A model generated the notes under the pieces. That model was not told the origin of the DNA, made no database searches, and saw only the letters and a program-made list of their open reading frames with translations. Positions 17,561-27,198 of a DNA stretch of 64,000 nucleotides are shown piece after piece; position 1 is the stretch's first letter; every line of letters begins with the position of its first letter. The position numbers were made by a program, and so were the translations under genes. Source of the DNA: JBBDJG01 sp040880005 (lineage in GTDB: Bacteria; Actinomycetota; Thermoleophilia; Solirubrobacterales; JBBDJG01); the NCBI GenBank assembly GCA_040880005.1, contig JBBDJG010000015.1, positions 61,743 through 125,742 on the forward strand. The letters run 5' to 3'.

Positions 17561-19471
17561 ATGCTCCAGGCACTGCCATCCCGGCTGCCGTCGCCCCGCG
17601 ACCCCGTCTGGCGGCACCGTCTGTTCCAACTCCTGGTCGATGCCGGGCTGGTTGCCCTCGCCTACTTCCTGGCCTACCTGCTGCGCTTCGACGAGGGAAT
17701 TCCGCGTCGCTACGGCGAGCTCCTCGGGGCGACGATCGTGTTCGTCGTCGTGGGCAAGATCGCGATCTTCTACGCATTCGGCCTTTACGACAAGTGGTGG
17801 CGCTACGCTGGGCTGCGCGACTTCGAGTCGATCCTGAAGGCCTGTGTCGTCGCGAGCCTGGTGCTGGTCGGCGTTCTCTTTGTGTGGTCCCCGACCGACA
17901 ACGAGCTGCCGAGGTCGGTCGCGGCGATGGATCTGTTGCTGACCATCGCGCTGATCACCGGCGCGAGGTTCATCGTGCGGGCGGTGATCGAGCGGCCGCC
18001 GCGTGGCGCGGTGATACCGAAAGGCCAGGAGGTCCTGATCATCGGTGCCGGCGAGGCCGGTCAGCTGATCGTGCGTGAGATGCGACGCAGCCCCGAGCTG
18101 CGTCAGACGCCGATCGGTTTCGTTGACGACGATCCACGCAAACGGGGCATGCGTATTTTCGGGTTGAAGGTGCTCGGCACGACGCGCGATCTAGAGCGGC
18201 TGCTGGACGAGGTCGAGCCGGACGAGGTGATCATCGCGATCCCTTCCGCTCCGGGAATCGTGCGCGAGCGGGTTGTGCGCTCCTGCAGGGAAAGGGACAT
18301 CCTCGTACGGACGCTCCCGGGTGTGTTCGAGTTGATCTCGGGCTCGGTCAACCTGATGCGGCAGGTGCGGGAGGTCCAGGTCGAGGACATCCTGGGACGC
18401 CAGCCGATCAAAGTCGAGATCGGCGAGACGGGCTCGTATTTGAGCGAGCGGACCGTGCTCGTAACGGGTGCGGGAGGCTCGATCGGGGCCGAGCTGTGCC
18501 GGCAGATCGCGCACGTCAAGCCGCGCCTTCTGGTGATGGTCGATCACGCCGAGGACAACCTGTTCGAGATCGAGCGTGAGCTGCTCTCGGACCGGCACTT
18601 CACGGGATGCGAGTCGATCCTGGCCGACTGCAAGGACACCGAGCGCATGGTCGAGGTGATGCAGCGGTTCCACCCGGATGTGATCTTCCACGCGGCTGCC
18701 TACAAGCACGTTGCGCTGACCGAGGACAACCCGCTCGAGGCCGTGCGCAACAACACGATTGGCACCCAGGTGGTGGCGACGGCTGCGGCGGATGCCGGCG
18801 CCGATCTGTTCGTGCTCGTGTCCACCGACAAGGCCGTCAGGCCGATCACGGCGCTGGGAGGTTCGAAGGCGATTGCCGAGTGGATCGTGGATGCATGCGA
18901 GTATCGCTACCCGGATACGTCTTTTTGCTCGGTGCGGTTCGGCAACGTGCTCGGGTCGAGTGGCAGCGTTGTGCCGCTGTTCCGGCGCCAGATCGAGAAG
19001 GGGGGACCGGTGACGGTCACACACCCCGACATGGCGCGTTATTTCATGACGATTCCGGAGGCGGTGCAGCTGATCATCCGGTCCGGGAAGCTGAGCACGG
19101 GAGGCGAGGTGTTCGTGCTCGAGATGGGTGAGCAGGTACGGATCATCGATCTGGCTCGCAACATGATCCGGCTTTCGGGACAGGAGGTCGATCGGGACAT
19201 CCGCATCGAGATCGTCGGGCCGCGCCCGGGTGAGAAGCTGCGCGAGGAGCTGTTCAACGAGGACGAGCAGCCGGTCGCGACCGAGGCCGACCGGATCGTG
19301 AAGGTCGAGCGCGAGTCGCTCGACCCCGACCGGGTCGACGCGGTGATCGATCAGGTGGGGAGGCTTGTCGAGCACGGTGACGAGGCGTTCCTGGCGCAGC
19401 GCATCGCGGAGCTGGCGAGACTTCCGCGGCAACAGGCGGTCAAGGACCTCAACGCGCTGATCGAACGCTGA
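17561..19471 (+). CDS. Nucleotide-sugar 4,6-dehydratase/epimerase, membrane-anchored (CapD/PglF-like)
   Basis: The 636-residue protein has four N-terminal membrane spans (about 20-140), a first Rossmann region (VLIIGAGEAGQLIVREM) and a C-terminal SDR domain beginning VLVTGAGGSIGAELCRQI with FHAAAYKHVALTE, STDKAVRPITALGGSK and the end motif VGPRPGEKLREELF. This is the FlaA1/PglF/CapD layout, which makes 4-keto-6-deoxy UDP-sugars for surface glycans. ATG 17561 leaves a normal short N-terminus; ATG 17453 in frame is possible. It is the first gene of the polysaccharide locus, divergent from dedA, and ends TGATG into the next gene. Confidence 0.9.
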   Translation: MLQALPSRLPSPRDPVWRHRLFQLLVDAGLVALAYFLAYLLRFDEGIPRRYGELLGATIVFVVVGKIAIFYAFGLYDKWWRYAGLRDFESILKACVVASLVLVGVLFVWSPTDNELPRSVAAMDLLLTIALITGARFIVRAVIERPPRGAVIPKGQEVLIIGAGEAGQLIVREMRRSPELRQTPIGFVDDDPRKRGMRIFGLKVLGTTRDLERLLDEVEPDEVIIAIPSAPGIVRERVVRSCRERDILVRTLPGVFELISGSVNLMRQVREVQVEDILGRQPIKVEIGETGSYLSERTVLVTGAGGSIGAELCRQIAHVKPRLLVMVDHAEDNLFEIERELLSDRHFTGCESILADCKDTERMVEVMQRFHPDVIFHAAAYKHVALTEDNPLEAVRNNTIGTQVVATAAADAGADLFVLVSTDKAVRPITALGGSKAIAEWIVDACEYRYPDTSFCSVRFGNVLGSSGSVVPLFRRQIEKGGPVTVTHPDMARYFMTIPEAVQLIIRSGKLSTGGEVFVLEMGEQVRIIDLARNMIRLSGQEVDRDIRIEIVGPRPGEKLREELFNEDEQPVATEADRIVKVERESLDPDRVDAVIDQVGRLVEHGDEAFLAQRIAELARLPRQQAVKDLNALIER

Positions 19472-20652
19472 TGGCAGACGCACTGGTCGTTGCGAGCATC
19501 GTCGAGCGCCTGGGAGCGTACGTCGGCTTTCTTGCGCTGGTCGGACTGGCGATTCTGGCGCTGCTCTACTTCTCGCAGGCACGCGACGTGCGACGGTTGC
19601 GCGAGTGGGCCGGCCGGGCCCCCGAGCGGGCGGCCGAGGCCGAGCAACGCGCGGCTCAGGTGCTCGCGCAGCCCCAGCAGCAGGCCGTTGTGCGCCGCGC
19701 TGCCGCGCCGGCCGCGACCGCCGGCGCGGCGTCGGCCACCGCCACCGCGGCTTCCCCGAGTGCTCCTGCGACGGCGGCGGGGCGGGCGGCCGTCGCCGGC
19801 ACCACGCAAACTGCCGCCGGCCCCGGCCGGGTCGCGGAGGGGGAGCAGGCCGCTCCGCCCGAGCAGGCTGAAACGGAGGGGGAGAGCCTGGAGCAGGAGG
19901 AACTGGAGGCTGAGCCCGGGCACGAGCTGGAGGAGCAAGGGCAGGAGCAAGGGCAGGAACAGGAGATCGTCCCAGAGGCGGACGGCCTCGACTACGAAGA
20001 GGTCGAGCAGGACGAGGAAGCGATCGTGGCGGCGACCGGTGGCAACGCTCACGCGGTTACGGACCAGCCGACCGTTGCGCAGGAGTCGTTGCAACCGCTG
20101 GCGCCCGAGCACTACCTTCCGGGCACCGCGTATCGCGACGCGAGCCCGCGCAGGCGCAAGCCTCTGCGCCGTCGCTTGCGCAACATCTACATCCCACAGT
20201 TGCGCTACATCGTCGCGGGCGTTGCCGTCGCAGCATTGTTCGTGCTGGGCGTCGGATCGATCGCGGGCGTGATCGATATCGGCGGCGGGTCGGACGAGAG
20301 TGGCGGCAAGTCCAAGAAGGCACAGGGTCCCCAGCAGAGCGGTCAGGCCGCGAACGTCGATCCTTCGCAGGTGACGGTGGCCGTGCTCAACGGCACGACG
20401 GTGACCGGCCTCGCCTATCGCGTCAGCCAGGAGGCGGAATCGAGCGGCTTCACACTCGGAAACGTGACCAACGCCGCCACCACCGACCAGCAGGGGTCGG
20501 AGGTTCTGTACGCGCCCGGTCAGAAAGGTGCCGCGCGTGCGGTGGCGGATCGCCTCGGAATATCGACGGTCACTCCGGTCGATTCGGTCAATGCGGAGAT
20601 CGCCGGGTCGGCCGACGCGGTCGTGCTGGTCGGGGCAGACCGAAGCGAGTGA
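19471..20652 (+). CDS. Membrane protein with C-terminal LytR_C domain
   Basis: A 393-residue protein with a membrane span near the N-terminus (about 14-33) and another near 243-265. Between them lie an Ala/Pro-rich region and an acidic Gln/Glu-rich stretch (about 125-185). The outer C-terminal part (about 300-390, VTVAVLNGTTVTGLAYRVSQ) is a LytR_C domain, which occurs in wall-glycan attachment systems, often separate from the LCP catalytic domain. No LCP domain is present, so this is not the ligase itself. Start and previous stop overlap by one base. Confidence 0.82.
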   Translation: MADALVVASIVERLGAYVGFLALVGLAILALLYFSQARDVRRLREWAGRAPERAAEAEQRAAQVLAQPQQQAVVRRAAAPAATAGAASATATAASPSAPATAAGRAAVAGTTQTAAGPGRVAEGEQAAPPEQAETEGESLEQEELEAEPGHELEEQGQEQGQEQEIVPEADGLDYEEVEQDEEAIVAATGGNAHAVTDQPTVAQESLQPLAPEHYLPGTAYRDASPRRRKPLRRRLRNIYIPQLRYIVAGVAVAALFVLGVGSIAGVIDIGGGSDESGGKSKKAQGPQQSGQAANVDPSQVTVAVLNGTTVTGLAYRVSQEAESSGFTLGNVTNAATTDQQGSEVLYAPGQKGAARAVADRLGISTVTPVDSVNAEIAGSADAVVLVGADRSE

Positions 20653-22442
20653 CGAAGCGGCGACCGGGCGCGCTGGCGATCCAGTGCGTGTTCGCGGCGC
20701 TCGTGGTCGCCACGTTTGCCGCGTTCTTCGCGACGACGCGCCTCAAACGATCGCCGCCGGTCGTCCAGGAGCTGGCGGTCCGGCGCCACTTCTCCCCCAA
20801 TGTCGACGGGCGCCTCGATGTCGCGCCGGTGCGGTTCAGGCTGCGACGCAGCGATGACGTGACGGTCTTGATCGTCTCGCGGGATGGCGAGCAGGTTGCA
20901 ACGCTGGCGGACGACGTGAGGTTGGGAAAGGGCGGGCATCGCTTCGTCTGGAACGGGCGCGCCGACGACGATCGGATTGCGCCCGACGGCGTCTATTACG
21001 CGCGAGTCGTGCTGCGACATCAGGGGCGCGTCGTCACCTCGCCGCGCAAGCTGTTTCTCGACACGACCGGTCCCAGCTCGATCGTCCGCTACGTTTCGCC
21101 CGACGCGATCACGCCGGGCGTGCCGGGCGCAGAGCGAGCGCGCGTGCGTTTCACCGGCCCGACCAGAATCGCGCCGACGCTACTGGTCTATCGCACGAAC
21201 GAACGGCCGGGTGTTCGACCGCTCCTGGTCGCACGCCGCGCAGGCAAGAGGGACGATCCCAACCTGAGCTGGGACGGCCGCGTCGGGCTCGGCCGCGATA
21301 CGCGACTCGCCCCCGCAGGCAACTACTTGATGGTGGTTCGGACCCGCGATGCCGCTGGCAACGACGGCCCGGAAGGTCCGCCACGCACGGCCGCTGAGGT
21401 GCGCGGAAATCCGGGCGTGGTCGTGCGCTACCTGGCCGCTGTCGCGCCTCGCGACCGTGTGAACGCGGGTGGCGTCGCCCGGTTCGCGGTGCTTGCGGCT
21501 GGGCGGCGCTACCGCTGGAGCGTGAGCAGAGTTGGCTCGAGCCGCCCGCAGAAGCGTGGCCGCTCGAGCGATCGTACACTGCGGGTTGGCGTCCCGCGGC
21601 GCTCTCGTACCGGCGCCTACCTGCTCGAGCTGACGCTCGACGAACACCGTTACGCGACGCCGTTTGCGGTGCAGGGAAGGGGCCGCGAGCCCGTGCTGGT
21701 GGTGTTGCCGGTGGCGAGCTGGATCGCGCGGGACCCGATCGATTCCGACGGCGACGGCTATTCGGACACGCTGCCCCAAAGTGACAGCGTGCCGGCATCG
21801 CGCCCGATCGCCGGATCCGGGCTGCCAGGCGGTTTCGAAACGTCGCTCGTGCCCGCGCTCGAGTTCCTGGACAGGGCGAAGCTGCGCTACGACATCGCCA
21901 GCGACCTCGATCGGCGTTTTGCCCGGCTGCTCGATCGCCACCCGGGTGTGCTCTATGCGGCGTCGCCGCGTGTCGAGACGACCACCGCGCTCGGTTCCCT
22001 GCGATCGCACATGCGCGCGGGCGGTCAGCTCGCATGGCTTGGCACGGGAGGCTTTGTAACGGACGCTCGAGTCGAGAAGGACGCGTTCGTGCGGGTGCCC
22101 TCACCGCCGGGCGCAAACTCGTTCGGCGAGCGGCTGCGGATCGACCCGGCCGGTGGCCCACTGTCCGTGGGCGCGAATCGCAACGGCCTGTTTGAGAACG
22201 TGCCATCTCCGTTCGGCCCGTTCGCGTCGCTCGAGCTGGCGCAATCGGTGCCGAAAGGGGCGCAACGGACGGCGGCGGCCGGCCCGCCGGACCAGGGACC
22301 CGCGATCGTGTCCTACCGCATGGGCGCCGGTGGCTTCACCCGCGTCGGCGCGGCAGACTTCGGGCAGTCGCTGCGGGCGGACGGCGGCCTGCCGTCAAGC
22401 GCCCAGATAATGCGCAACCTATGGAACCTGCTGCGTTCCTAG
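20649..22442 (+). CDS. Membrane-anchored FlgD-Ig-like surface protein
   Basis: The 597-residue protein has an N-terminal anchor (about 10-28). Residues 35-130 contain HFSPNVDGRLD and FVWNGRADDDRIAPDGVYYARV, typical of FlgD-type Ig repeats, with a second similar unit near 190-230 (LSWDGRVG and LAPAGNYLMVV). The C-terminal half has a Ca-type DSDGDGYSD loop and a domain resembling large secreted glycan-associated proteins (LGTGGFVTDARV). The GTG start overlaps the previous stop (GTGA). Function is unknown; position between LytR_C and polymerase genes suggests assembly or attachment of the polymer. Confidence 0.75.
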   Translation: MTKRRPGALAIQCVFAALVVATFAAFFATTRLKRSPPVVQELAVRRHFSPNVDGRLDVAPVRFRLRRSDDVTVLIVSRDGEQVATLADDVRLGKGGHRFVWNGRADDDRIAPDGVYYARVVLRHQGRVVTSPRKLFLDTTGPSSIVRYVSPDAITPGVPGAERARVRFTGPTRIAPTLLVYRTNERPGVRPLLVARRAGKRDDPNLSWDGRVGLGRDTRLAPAGNYLMVVRTRDAAGNDGPEGPPRTAAEVRGNPGVVVRYLAAVAPRDRVNAGGVARFAVLAAGRRYRWSVSRVGSSRPQKRGRSSDRTLRVGVPRRSRTGAYLLELTLDEHRYATPFAVQGRGREPVLVVLPVASWIARDPIDSDGDGYSDTLPQSDSVPASRPIAGSGLPGGFETSLVPALEFLDRAKLRYDIASDLDRRFARLLDRHPGVLYAASPRVETTTALGSLRSHMRAGGQLAWLGTGGFVTDARVEKDAFVRVPSPPGANSFGERLRIDPAGGPLSVGANRNGLFENVPSPFGPFASLELAQSVPKGAQRTAAAGPPDQGPAIVSYRMGAGGFTRVGAADFGQSLRADGGLPSSAQIMRNLWNLLRS

Positions 22443-24028
22443 CATCCGCGCTGCCGGAGCTCGGCGTGCTGGCCGCCGCTGCGTGCGCGGCGATGGCGCT
22501 CGTTGCGCGCGACGATCGATGTCGCTCCGAGGCGATGGTTGCCGCCCTCGTGCTGGCCGCGGTCGTGCTGGTCGGGCACATACACGACACCGAGCAGTTC
22601 CGCGACATCAGCGGTAGCCCCTCTCGCTTGCTTGCGGCGATCGTGATCGGCACCGGCGCCATCGTCGCGCTGGCAACGCTGTTCACACGCAGCTCGCATG
22701 CGTTTGCGCTGATCGCGATCGCGGTGCTGCCGTTTCGCGTTCCGGTCGCCGCGGCGGGGACCACGGCGAATTTGCTGGTGCCCCTGTACTTCGTGATCGC
22801 GGGCGGTTGCGCAGCCAGCCTGTGGGCGCGCATGCATCGGTCGGGCGAAGTGCAACGGCGCGAGCGCAGCGGTTTGGAGATCGCACTCGCGGCGTTCATC
22901 GTCGTCTACACGCTCCAGGCGCTGTACTCGCGCGACTTCGACGTCGCACTCGAGCAGGTCGTGTTCTTCCTGGTGCCGTTCGCCGTCCTGTTCCGACTGC
23001 TCACGCAGGTGACTTGGACGCGCACGCTGATCGTGCGGTGCCTGGCGGTGCTGGTCGTGGAGGCGCTCGTGTTCAGCGCGATCGGGTTCTGGGAGTACGA
23101 CCGCCGCGAGCTTTTCTGGAACCCGAAGGTGATCGCCTCCAACCAGTTCGACTCGTTCTTCCGCGTCAACTCGGTCTTCTGGGATCCGAACATCTACGGG
23201 CGCTTCCTCGTGCTGACGATGTTGGGGCTGGTCGCGCTGATGCTCTGGAGCGGCCGCACAAGAGTCGCAATCGGCACGGCCGCCGCCTTGGCGGTGCTTT
23301 GGGGCGGTCTCGTGCTGACGTTCTCCCAGTCGAGCTTTGTCGCACTGCTTGCCGGCCTCGCGGTGCTTGCGGCGTTGCGATGGAACGTGCGCAAGACGCT
23401 GCTCGCAGCCGGCGCTGCCCTGGCCACCGGGCTCGTTTTCGTGCTGGCCTTCCAAGGTGCGCTCAACATCGAGCTTGGCAGCTCGGCGGGCGTCGACAAG
23501 GTCACGAGCGGCCGCGGCACCTTGATCAGTGGCGGGCTGTCGCTGTTCGGCGATCGGCCCGTGTGGGGCTACGGCTCGGGCGCGTTCGGCCGTGCCTACC
23601 GGCAGGAGCAGCACGGCAATCAGCAGCAGTCGGTCTCGGCCTCGCACACGCTGCCAGTCACGGTCGCGGCGGAGCAGGGACTGATCGGGTTGGCCGCCTA
23701 CGCGCTGGTGATGATCTGCGCGCTCTTTGCGTTACTCGGCAACGATCGCCACCGCAGCGCGGTAAGCGAGCGCGGCCCGCCCCAACCCTCGGCAGAGCGC
23801 TCCGACGCGGATGCGGCGGAGCCAGTTGTTCTTCTGCCCGCCCGCGCCGCGATCGCGGCTGCGTTCGTCGCACTGCTCGTGCACACAATGGCCTACGCGG
23901 CGTTCCTGGAGGACCCGTTCGCGTGGGTGCTGATGGCCGCCGGGCTTTCACTCGCGGCACTCGCAGGACAGAAGAACCGCGAGGCCGAGCCATCCCTCCA
24001 CAAACCCGTCATTCCGCTTGCGGAATGA
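22421..24028 (+). CDS. O-antigen ligase/polymerase family membrane protein
   Basis: A 535-residue protein with about 12 membrane spans. The large central loop includes FRVNSVFWDPNIYGRFLVL and the Wzy_C-like stretch SASHTLPVTVAAEQGLIGL, typical of O-antigen ligase/Wzy polymerases. It should polymerise or transfer lipid-linked oligosaccharide at the outer membrane face. The ATG start lies 22 bases inside the preceding gene. The C-terminal codons run into a 26-base perfect palindrome that also contains the stop. Confidence 0.85.
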   Translation: MEPAAFLASALPELGVLAAAACAAMALVARDDRCRSEAMVAALVLAAVVLVGHIHDTEQFRDISGSPSRLLAAIVIGTGAIVALATLFTRSSHAFALIAIAVLPFRVPVAAAGTTANLLVPLYFVIAGGCAASLWARMHRSGEVQRRERSGLEIALAAFIVVYTLQALYSRDFDVALEQVVFFLVPFAVLFRLLTQVTWTRTLIVRCLAVLVVEALVFSAIGFWEYDRRELFWNPKVIASNQFDSFFRVNSVFWDPNIYGRFLVLTMLGLVALMLWSGRTRVAIGTAAALAVLWGGLVLTFSQSSFVALLAGLAVLAALRWNVRKTLLAAGAALATGLVFVLAFQGALNIELGSSAGVDKVTSGRGTLISGGLSLFGDRPVWGYGSGAFGRAYRQEQHGNQQQSVSASHTLPVTVAAEQGLIGLAAYALVMICALFALLGNDRHRSAVSERGPPQPSAERSDADAAEPVVLLPARAAIAAAFVALLVHTMAYAAFLEDPFAWVLMAAGLSLAALAGQKNREAEPSLHKPVIPLAE

Positions 24029-24031
24029 CGG
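24006..24031. repeat. REP-like palindrome overlapping the polymerase stop
   Basis: A perfect inverted repeat: CCGTCATTCCGC, two bases, GCGGAATGACGG (12-bp stem). The stop codon TGA lies in the right arm. A near-identical element is at 40594-40619. No T-run follows, so it is a weak intrinsic terminator at best; a dispersed repeat or 3'-end protection element is equally possible. Confidence 0.8.
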
Positions 24032-24055
24032 CCTTTCTCCGAATCGTGAATTCCG

Positions 24056-25588
24056 ATGTTTGAATACCTGAGACGCCTGGCAACGACCGGCGCGTCCTAC
24101 AGCGCGTCGAGCGTCATATCGAAGCTGTTCGCGGTCGCGTTGCTGCCGGTCTATACGCGCCACCTGACGACGGCCGACTACGGAGCGGCCGAGGTGCTGC
24201 TCTCGGCGGCGGTCGCGTTCAGCATCCTGTTCAGGCTCGGAATCGTGGAAGCGCTGCTGCGTTACTACTATCGCTTCGACGAGCCTGAGCAGCGCGATCG
24301 CGTGGTGCGGACCTCGTTCGCGTTCCTGCTCGCCACCACGACCGTGGGTGCGTTGCTCATCGCCGCGTTCGCGGGCCCGCTGTCGGAGTTCCTGTTGCGC
24401 GATCGCGACACGCAGCTGATGCTGATCGCGGTCTTCGGTCTGTGGGTCTTCACGCTCTACGAGATGCTGATGGCGCTGTTCAGGCTCGACGAACGGGCTC
24501 GCGACTACTTCCTGGCGAGCATCGCGAACGTGGCGCTGACGATCGCCTTGACGGTGTGGCTGGTCGTGTTCCGCGACGAGGGTGCCAGAGGGCTGCTGTT
24601 GGGGAACTTCTGCGGCAGCGCCGTGATCGGGATCGCGTTGGGAGTAATCCACCGTCGCAGGCTCGCGCTGGTGCCCTCGGGTGACCTGCTGCGCCCGATG
24701 CTGCGCTTTGGCCTGCCGACGATGCCGGCCGAACTGTCGCTGTACGCGCTCAACTTCGTCGATCGCATCGCGCTGACGCGCTACGTGGGGCTCGCCGAGG
24801 CCGGCCTGTACGCGCTGGCGGTCAAGTTCAGCCAGGTCGTGACCGTGTTCGCGCGGGCGTTCAATCTGGCCTGGCCGCCACTCGCCTACTCGATCGAAGA
24901 CGACGAACGCGCAAGACGCGCCTACTCGCTGATCGTCACCTACTTCCTGCTGCTGGCCGCGACCGTGACGCTCGCCCTCTCGCTGGAGGCGCGCTGGGTC
25001 GTGCGCCTGCTTGCGGCACCCGAGTTCTTCGACGCCTGGAAGGCGATCCCACTCGTCTCGACCGGCGTGACGCTGTACGCATTGTTCCTCGTGCTGTCGG
25101 TGACCGTGGGCAGGATCGGCCGCACCGAGTTCAACTTCCCCGTCACCGCTGCTGCACTCGCCGTCAACGTTGCGCTGAACGTGGCGCTCGTGCCGTCCCA
25201 CGGCATTGTCGGCGCCGGGTTGGCGCTGGTCGGCGCGTACGTGGTGATGCTCACGCTGATGTATGGGGTCACGCGCCGCCTTTTCCCGCTGCCGCTCGAA
25301 TGGGGGCGGCTGGCCCGCATCGTCGTTCTCGCAGGCGCGCTGTACGGGCTGGCCGAGGCGCTGTTGCCGACCGCCAGCGCTGTCGGACTGCTCGAGCGCG
25401 CCGCGCTCGTCCCCGCGTTCTGGGCGCTGCTCTACGTGAGCGGCTTCCTGCACGCGGTGGAAGTGGAGCGACTGCGGTCGCTCGGCGGGCGGCTGCGCGG
25501 GCGCGAGCCGGAGTTAGAGGCGGCGGAGGACCTCGAAGCCCTGAGCAGCAGCACGGACCTGATGGACGAGATGCACGATCCCCAGTAA
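24056..25588 (+). CDS. Polysaccharide flippase (MOP/Wzx-like)
   Basis: The 510-residue protein has about 12-14 membrane spans and the N-terminal pattern GASYSASSVISKLFAVALLPVYTRHL with TTADYGAAEVL, typical of oligosaccharide flippases (MurJ/Wzx group). It should move undecaprenyl-linked repeat units to the polymerase encoded just upstream. The last 30 residues are acidic and cytoplasmic. Its 3' end overlaps the convergent CDP-alcohol transferase gene by 75 bases. Confidence 0.9.
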   Translation: MFEYLRRLATTGASYSASSVISKLFAVALLPVYTRHLTTADYGAAEVLLSAAVAFSILFRLGIVEALLRYYYRFDEPEQRDRVVRTSFAFLLATTTVGALLIAAFAGPLSEFLLRDRDTQLMLIAVFGLWVFTLYEMLMALFRLDERARDYFLASIANVALTIALTVWLVVFRDEGARGLLLGNFCGSAVIGIALGVIHRRRLALVPSGDLLRPMLRFGLPTMPAELSLYALNFVDRIALTRYVGLAEAGLYALAVKFSQVVTVFARAFNLAWPPLAYSIEDDERARRAYSLIVTYFLLLAATVTLALSLEARWVVRLLAAPEFFDAWKAIPLVSTGVTLYALFLVLSVTVGRIGRTEFNFPVTAAALAVNVALNVALVPSHGIVGAGLALVGAYVVMLTLMYGVTRRLFPLPLEWGRLARIVVLAGALYGLAEALLPTASAVGLLERAALVPAFWALLYVSGFLHAVEVERLRSLGGRLRGREPELEAAEDLEALSSSTDLMDEMHDPQ

Positions 25589-26401
25589 CGCGACCAGCAC
25601 GCTGCGCGCAACCGTTGCGGTGACCGACGGATAGTTGCCATCGGCGCAGCTCACGAGCAGGTCGATCGCGACGGCGAGCGTCAGCAGGTTGACGAAGCCG
25701 GGGAACACGAGCAGCTGCCCGAGGTTGGTGAAGCGCTTCCAGAGCACGCCCGATCCCCGCGCCCCCTCGCGGCGCTGCTCGTACTCGGCCTCCAGATCGA
25801 GCTGCTCTGGGTCGCCGCCCTGGCGCGCCAGCACGGCGCGCAGGAACCCGTCCGAGTCGCGCAGTCCGGGCCGGTCCCGGTAGAGGCCGAGCAGCACGTG
25901 GTCGCGCGCCGAGTAGGCGATGCGCACCGTGCTGAGGATCGCGACCAGTGCGGCCGCCAGCAGCCACTCGTGACCGCTCTGATGGAATGCGCCGTAGGCC
26001 AGCGCCGCGATCGCGATCGCCGGCACGTAGTAGTGACCGATCCAATCGAGATAGGCGCCGCCGGCGTTGGTCTCCCGCTGTTCGACCTGCGCCCGGTAAC
26101 GCGCGACTTCCCCGTCCGAGTAGTCGATCACGAACGAGAGCTGGAGCAGGGCAAGCGCCGCAATCAGAGGCCAGAAGGAATTCCAGGCGAGCAGGAACGC
26201 GCCGCAGATGCCGAGCCCGACCCCCAGCATCGTGACCTGGTTGGCGCTGACGCGGGTGTGCAGCAACAGCCAGGTGAGGCGAATCGAGACCTTGCGCAGG
26301 ATCACCGCGTAGGCGATGCGCAGGTTTCGCCTGGCCACGGGATCACGCCCTTCTCCGCCGCAGATCCGCTCCAGCTCGCTGACTCCGGGCACTGCCATCA
26401 T
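25514..26401 (-). CDS. CDP-alcohol phosphatidyltransferase family membrane enzyme
   Basis: A 295-residue protein with about six membrane spans. The signature reads DYSDGEVARYRAQ, then GAYLDWIGHY. It keeps D-x2-DG-x2-AR, but the spacer to the second half is longer than usual and the last Asp of the canonical motif is His. It should transfer a phospho-alcohol from a CDP donor to a membrane acceptor. ATG 26401 (26398 also possible) matches the start of the family-like sequence. It diverges by 83 bases from a nucleotidyltransferase and a glycerol-1-phosphate dehydrogenase, which probably make its donor. Confidence 0.85.
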   Translation of the reverse strand: MMAVPGVSELERICGGEGRDPVARRNLRIAYAVILRKVSIRLTWLLLHTRVSANQVTMLGVGLGICGAFLLAWNSFWPLIAALALLQLSFVIDYSDGEVARYRAQVEQRETNAGGAYLDWIGHYYVPAIAIAALAYGAFHQSGHEWLLAAALVAILSTVRIAYSARDHVLLGLYRDRPGLRDSDGFLRAVLARQGGDPEQLDLEAEYEQRREGARGSGVLWKRFTNLGQLLVFPGFVNLLTLAVAIDLLVSCADGNYPSVTATVARSVLVALLGIVHLVHQVRAAAQGFEVLRRL

Positions 26402-26484
26402 GTTGGGGCGGCCACCGTAGGTGGACGCTCGTGACTGAGGTGTTCGGCGAAGCCGACCATGCTTTAAGCCTATTGTTCCCTTCC

Positions 26485-27198
26485 GTGACGCAAATCCTTC
26501 CTGCCATATATCTGGCCGCCGGCGAAGGCAGACGACTGCGCCCACTGACTGACGAGCAACCCAAGGCGATGCTCGAGATCGGCGGCGCCACGCTTGCCGA
26601 ACGCGCACTGCGCGCACTGCGCGGGGCCGGTGTCGAGCGGGTCGTGGCCGTCACCGGGCACGCTCGTGAAAAGCTTGACGAGGTCGATGGCCTGCTCTCC
26701 GAGCAGGTCTTCAATCCGCACTTCGCCGATGCCAACAACGTCTATTCGCTGTGGTGCGCACGCGACGTCGTGAGCGGCGGTTGCTACATCATCAACTCCG
26801 ACGTGCTGTTCGAGCGGGCGATTGCGGACCGGCTCGTGAGCGCGTCCGGCAGCGCCGTGCTGTGCGCGTCAGATCACGGCGCCGATCACGAGTCGATGAA
26901 GGCCGTTTCGCGCGACGGTCGCCTGGTCCAGCTGTCGAAGGCGGCGCCGTCGGAGGGCAACCCCGAGTACATCGGCCTGACGCGCATCGATCCGAGCGAG
27001 GGCCCGCCGCTCGTGTCGATCCTGGAGCGGATCGTCGCCGACGAGCTGACCGACGTGTACTACGAAGACGCGCTCAACGACCTCGCGGCGGAGGCGGCCG
27101 TCGGCATCGTGCCGGTGGACGGTCTGGCGTGGATCGAGATCGACGACACTGACGACCTCACGCGCGCCCGCGGGGAGATACTGGAGCGCGTCGGATGA
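26485..27198 (+). CDS. Nucleotidyltransferase (phosphocholine cytidylyltransferase-like)
   Basis: The 237-residue protein starts at a GTG giving MTQILPAIYLAAGEGRRLRP, the nucleotide-binding loop of the NTP-transferase family, followed by LTDEQPKAMLEIGG. The central region has NNVYSLWCARD and INSDVLFE. Members of this type activate phospho-alcohols such as phosphocholine with CTP. With the next gene as source of glycerol-1-phosphate and the divergent CDP-alcohol transferase as user, a CDP-glycerol-like product is likely but unproven. Longer starts exist (ATG 26431), without a ribosome site. Confidence 0.82.
   Translation: MTQILPAIYLAAGEGRRLRPLTDEQPKAMLEIGGATLAERALRALRGAGVERVVAVTGHAREKLDEVDGLLSEQVFNPHFADANNVYSLWCARDVVSGGCYIINSDVLFERAIADRLVSASGSAVLCASDHGADHESMKAVSRDGRLVQLSKAAPSEGNPEYIGLTRIDPSEGPPLVSILERIVADELTDVYYEDALNDLAAEAAVGIVPVDGLAWIEIDDTDDLTRARGEILERVG

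Noticed and set aside
23948..25453. Long minus-strand frame opposite the flippase gene
   Set aside because: Gln/His/Arg-rich shadow; the plus strand shows membrane spans and flippase pattern.
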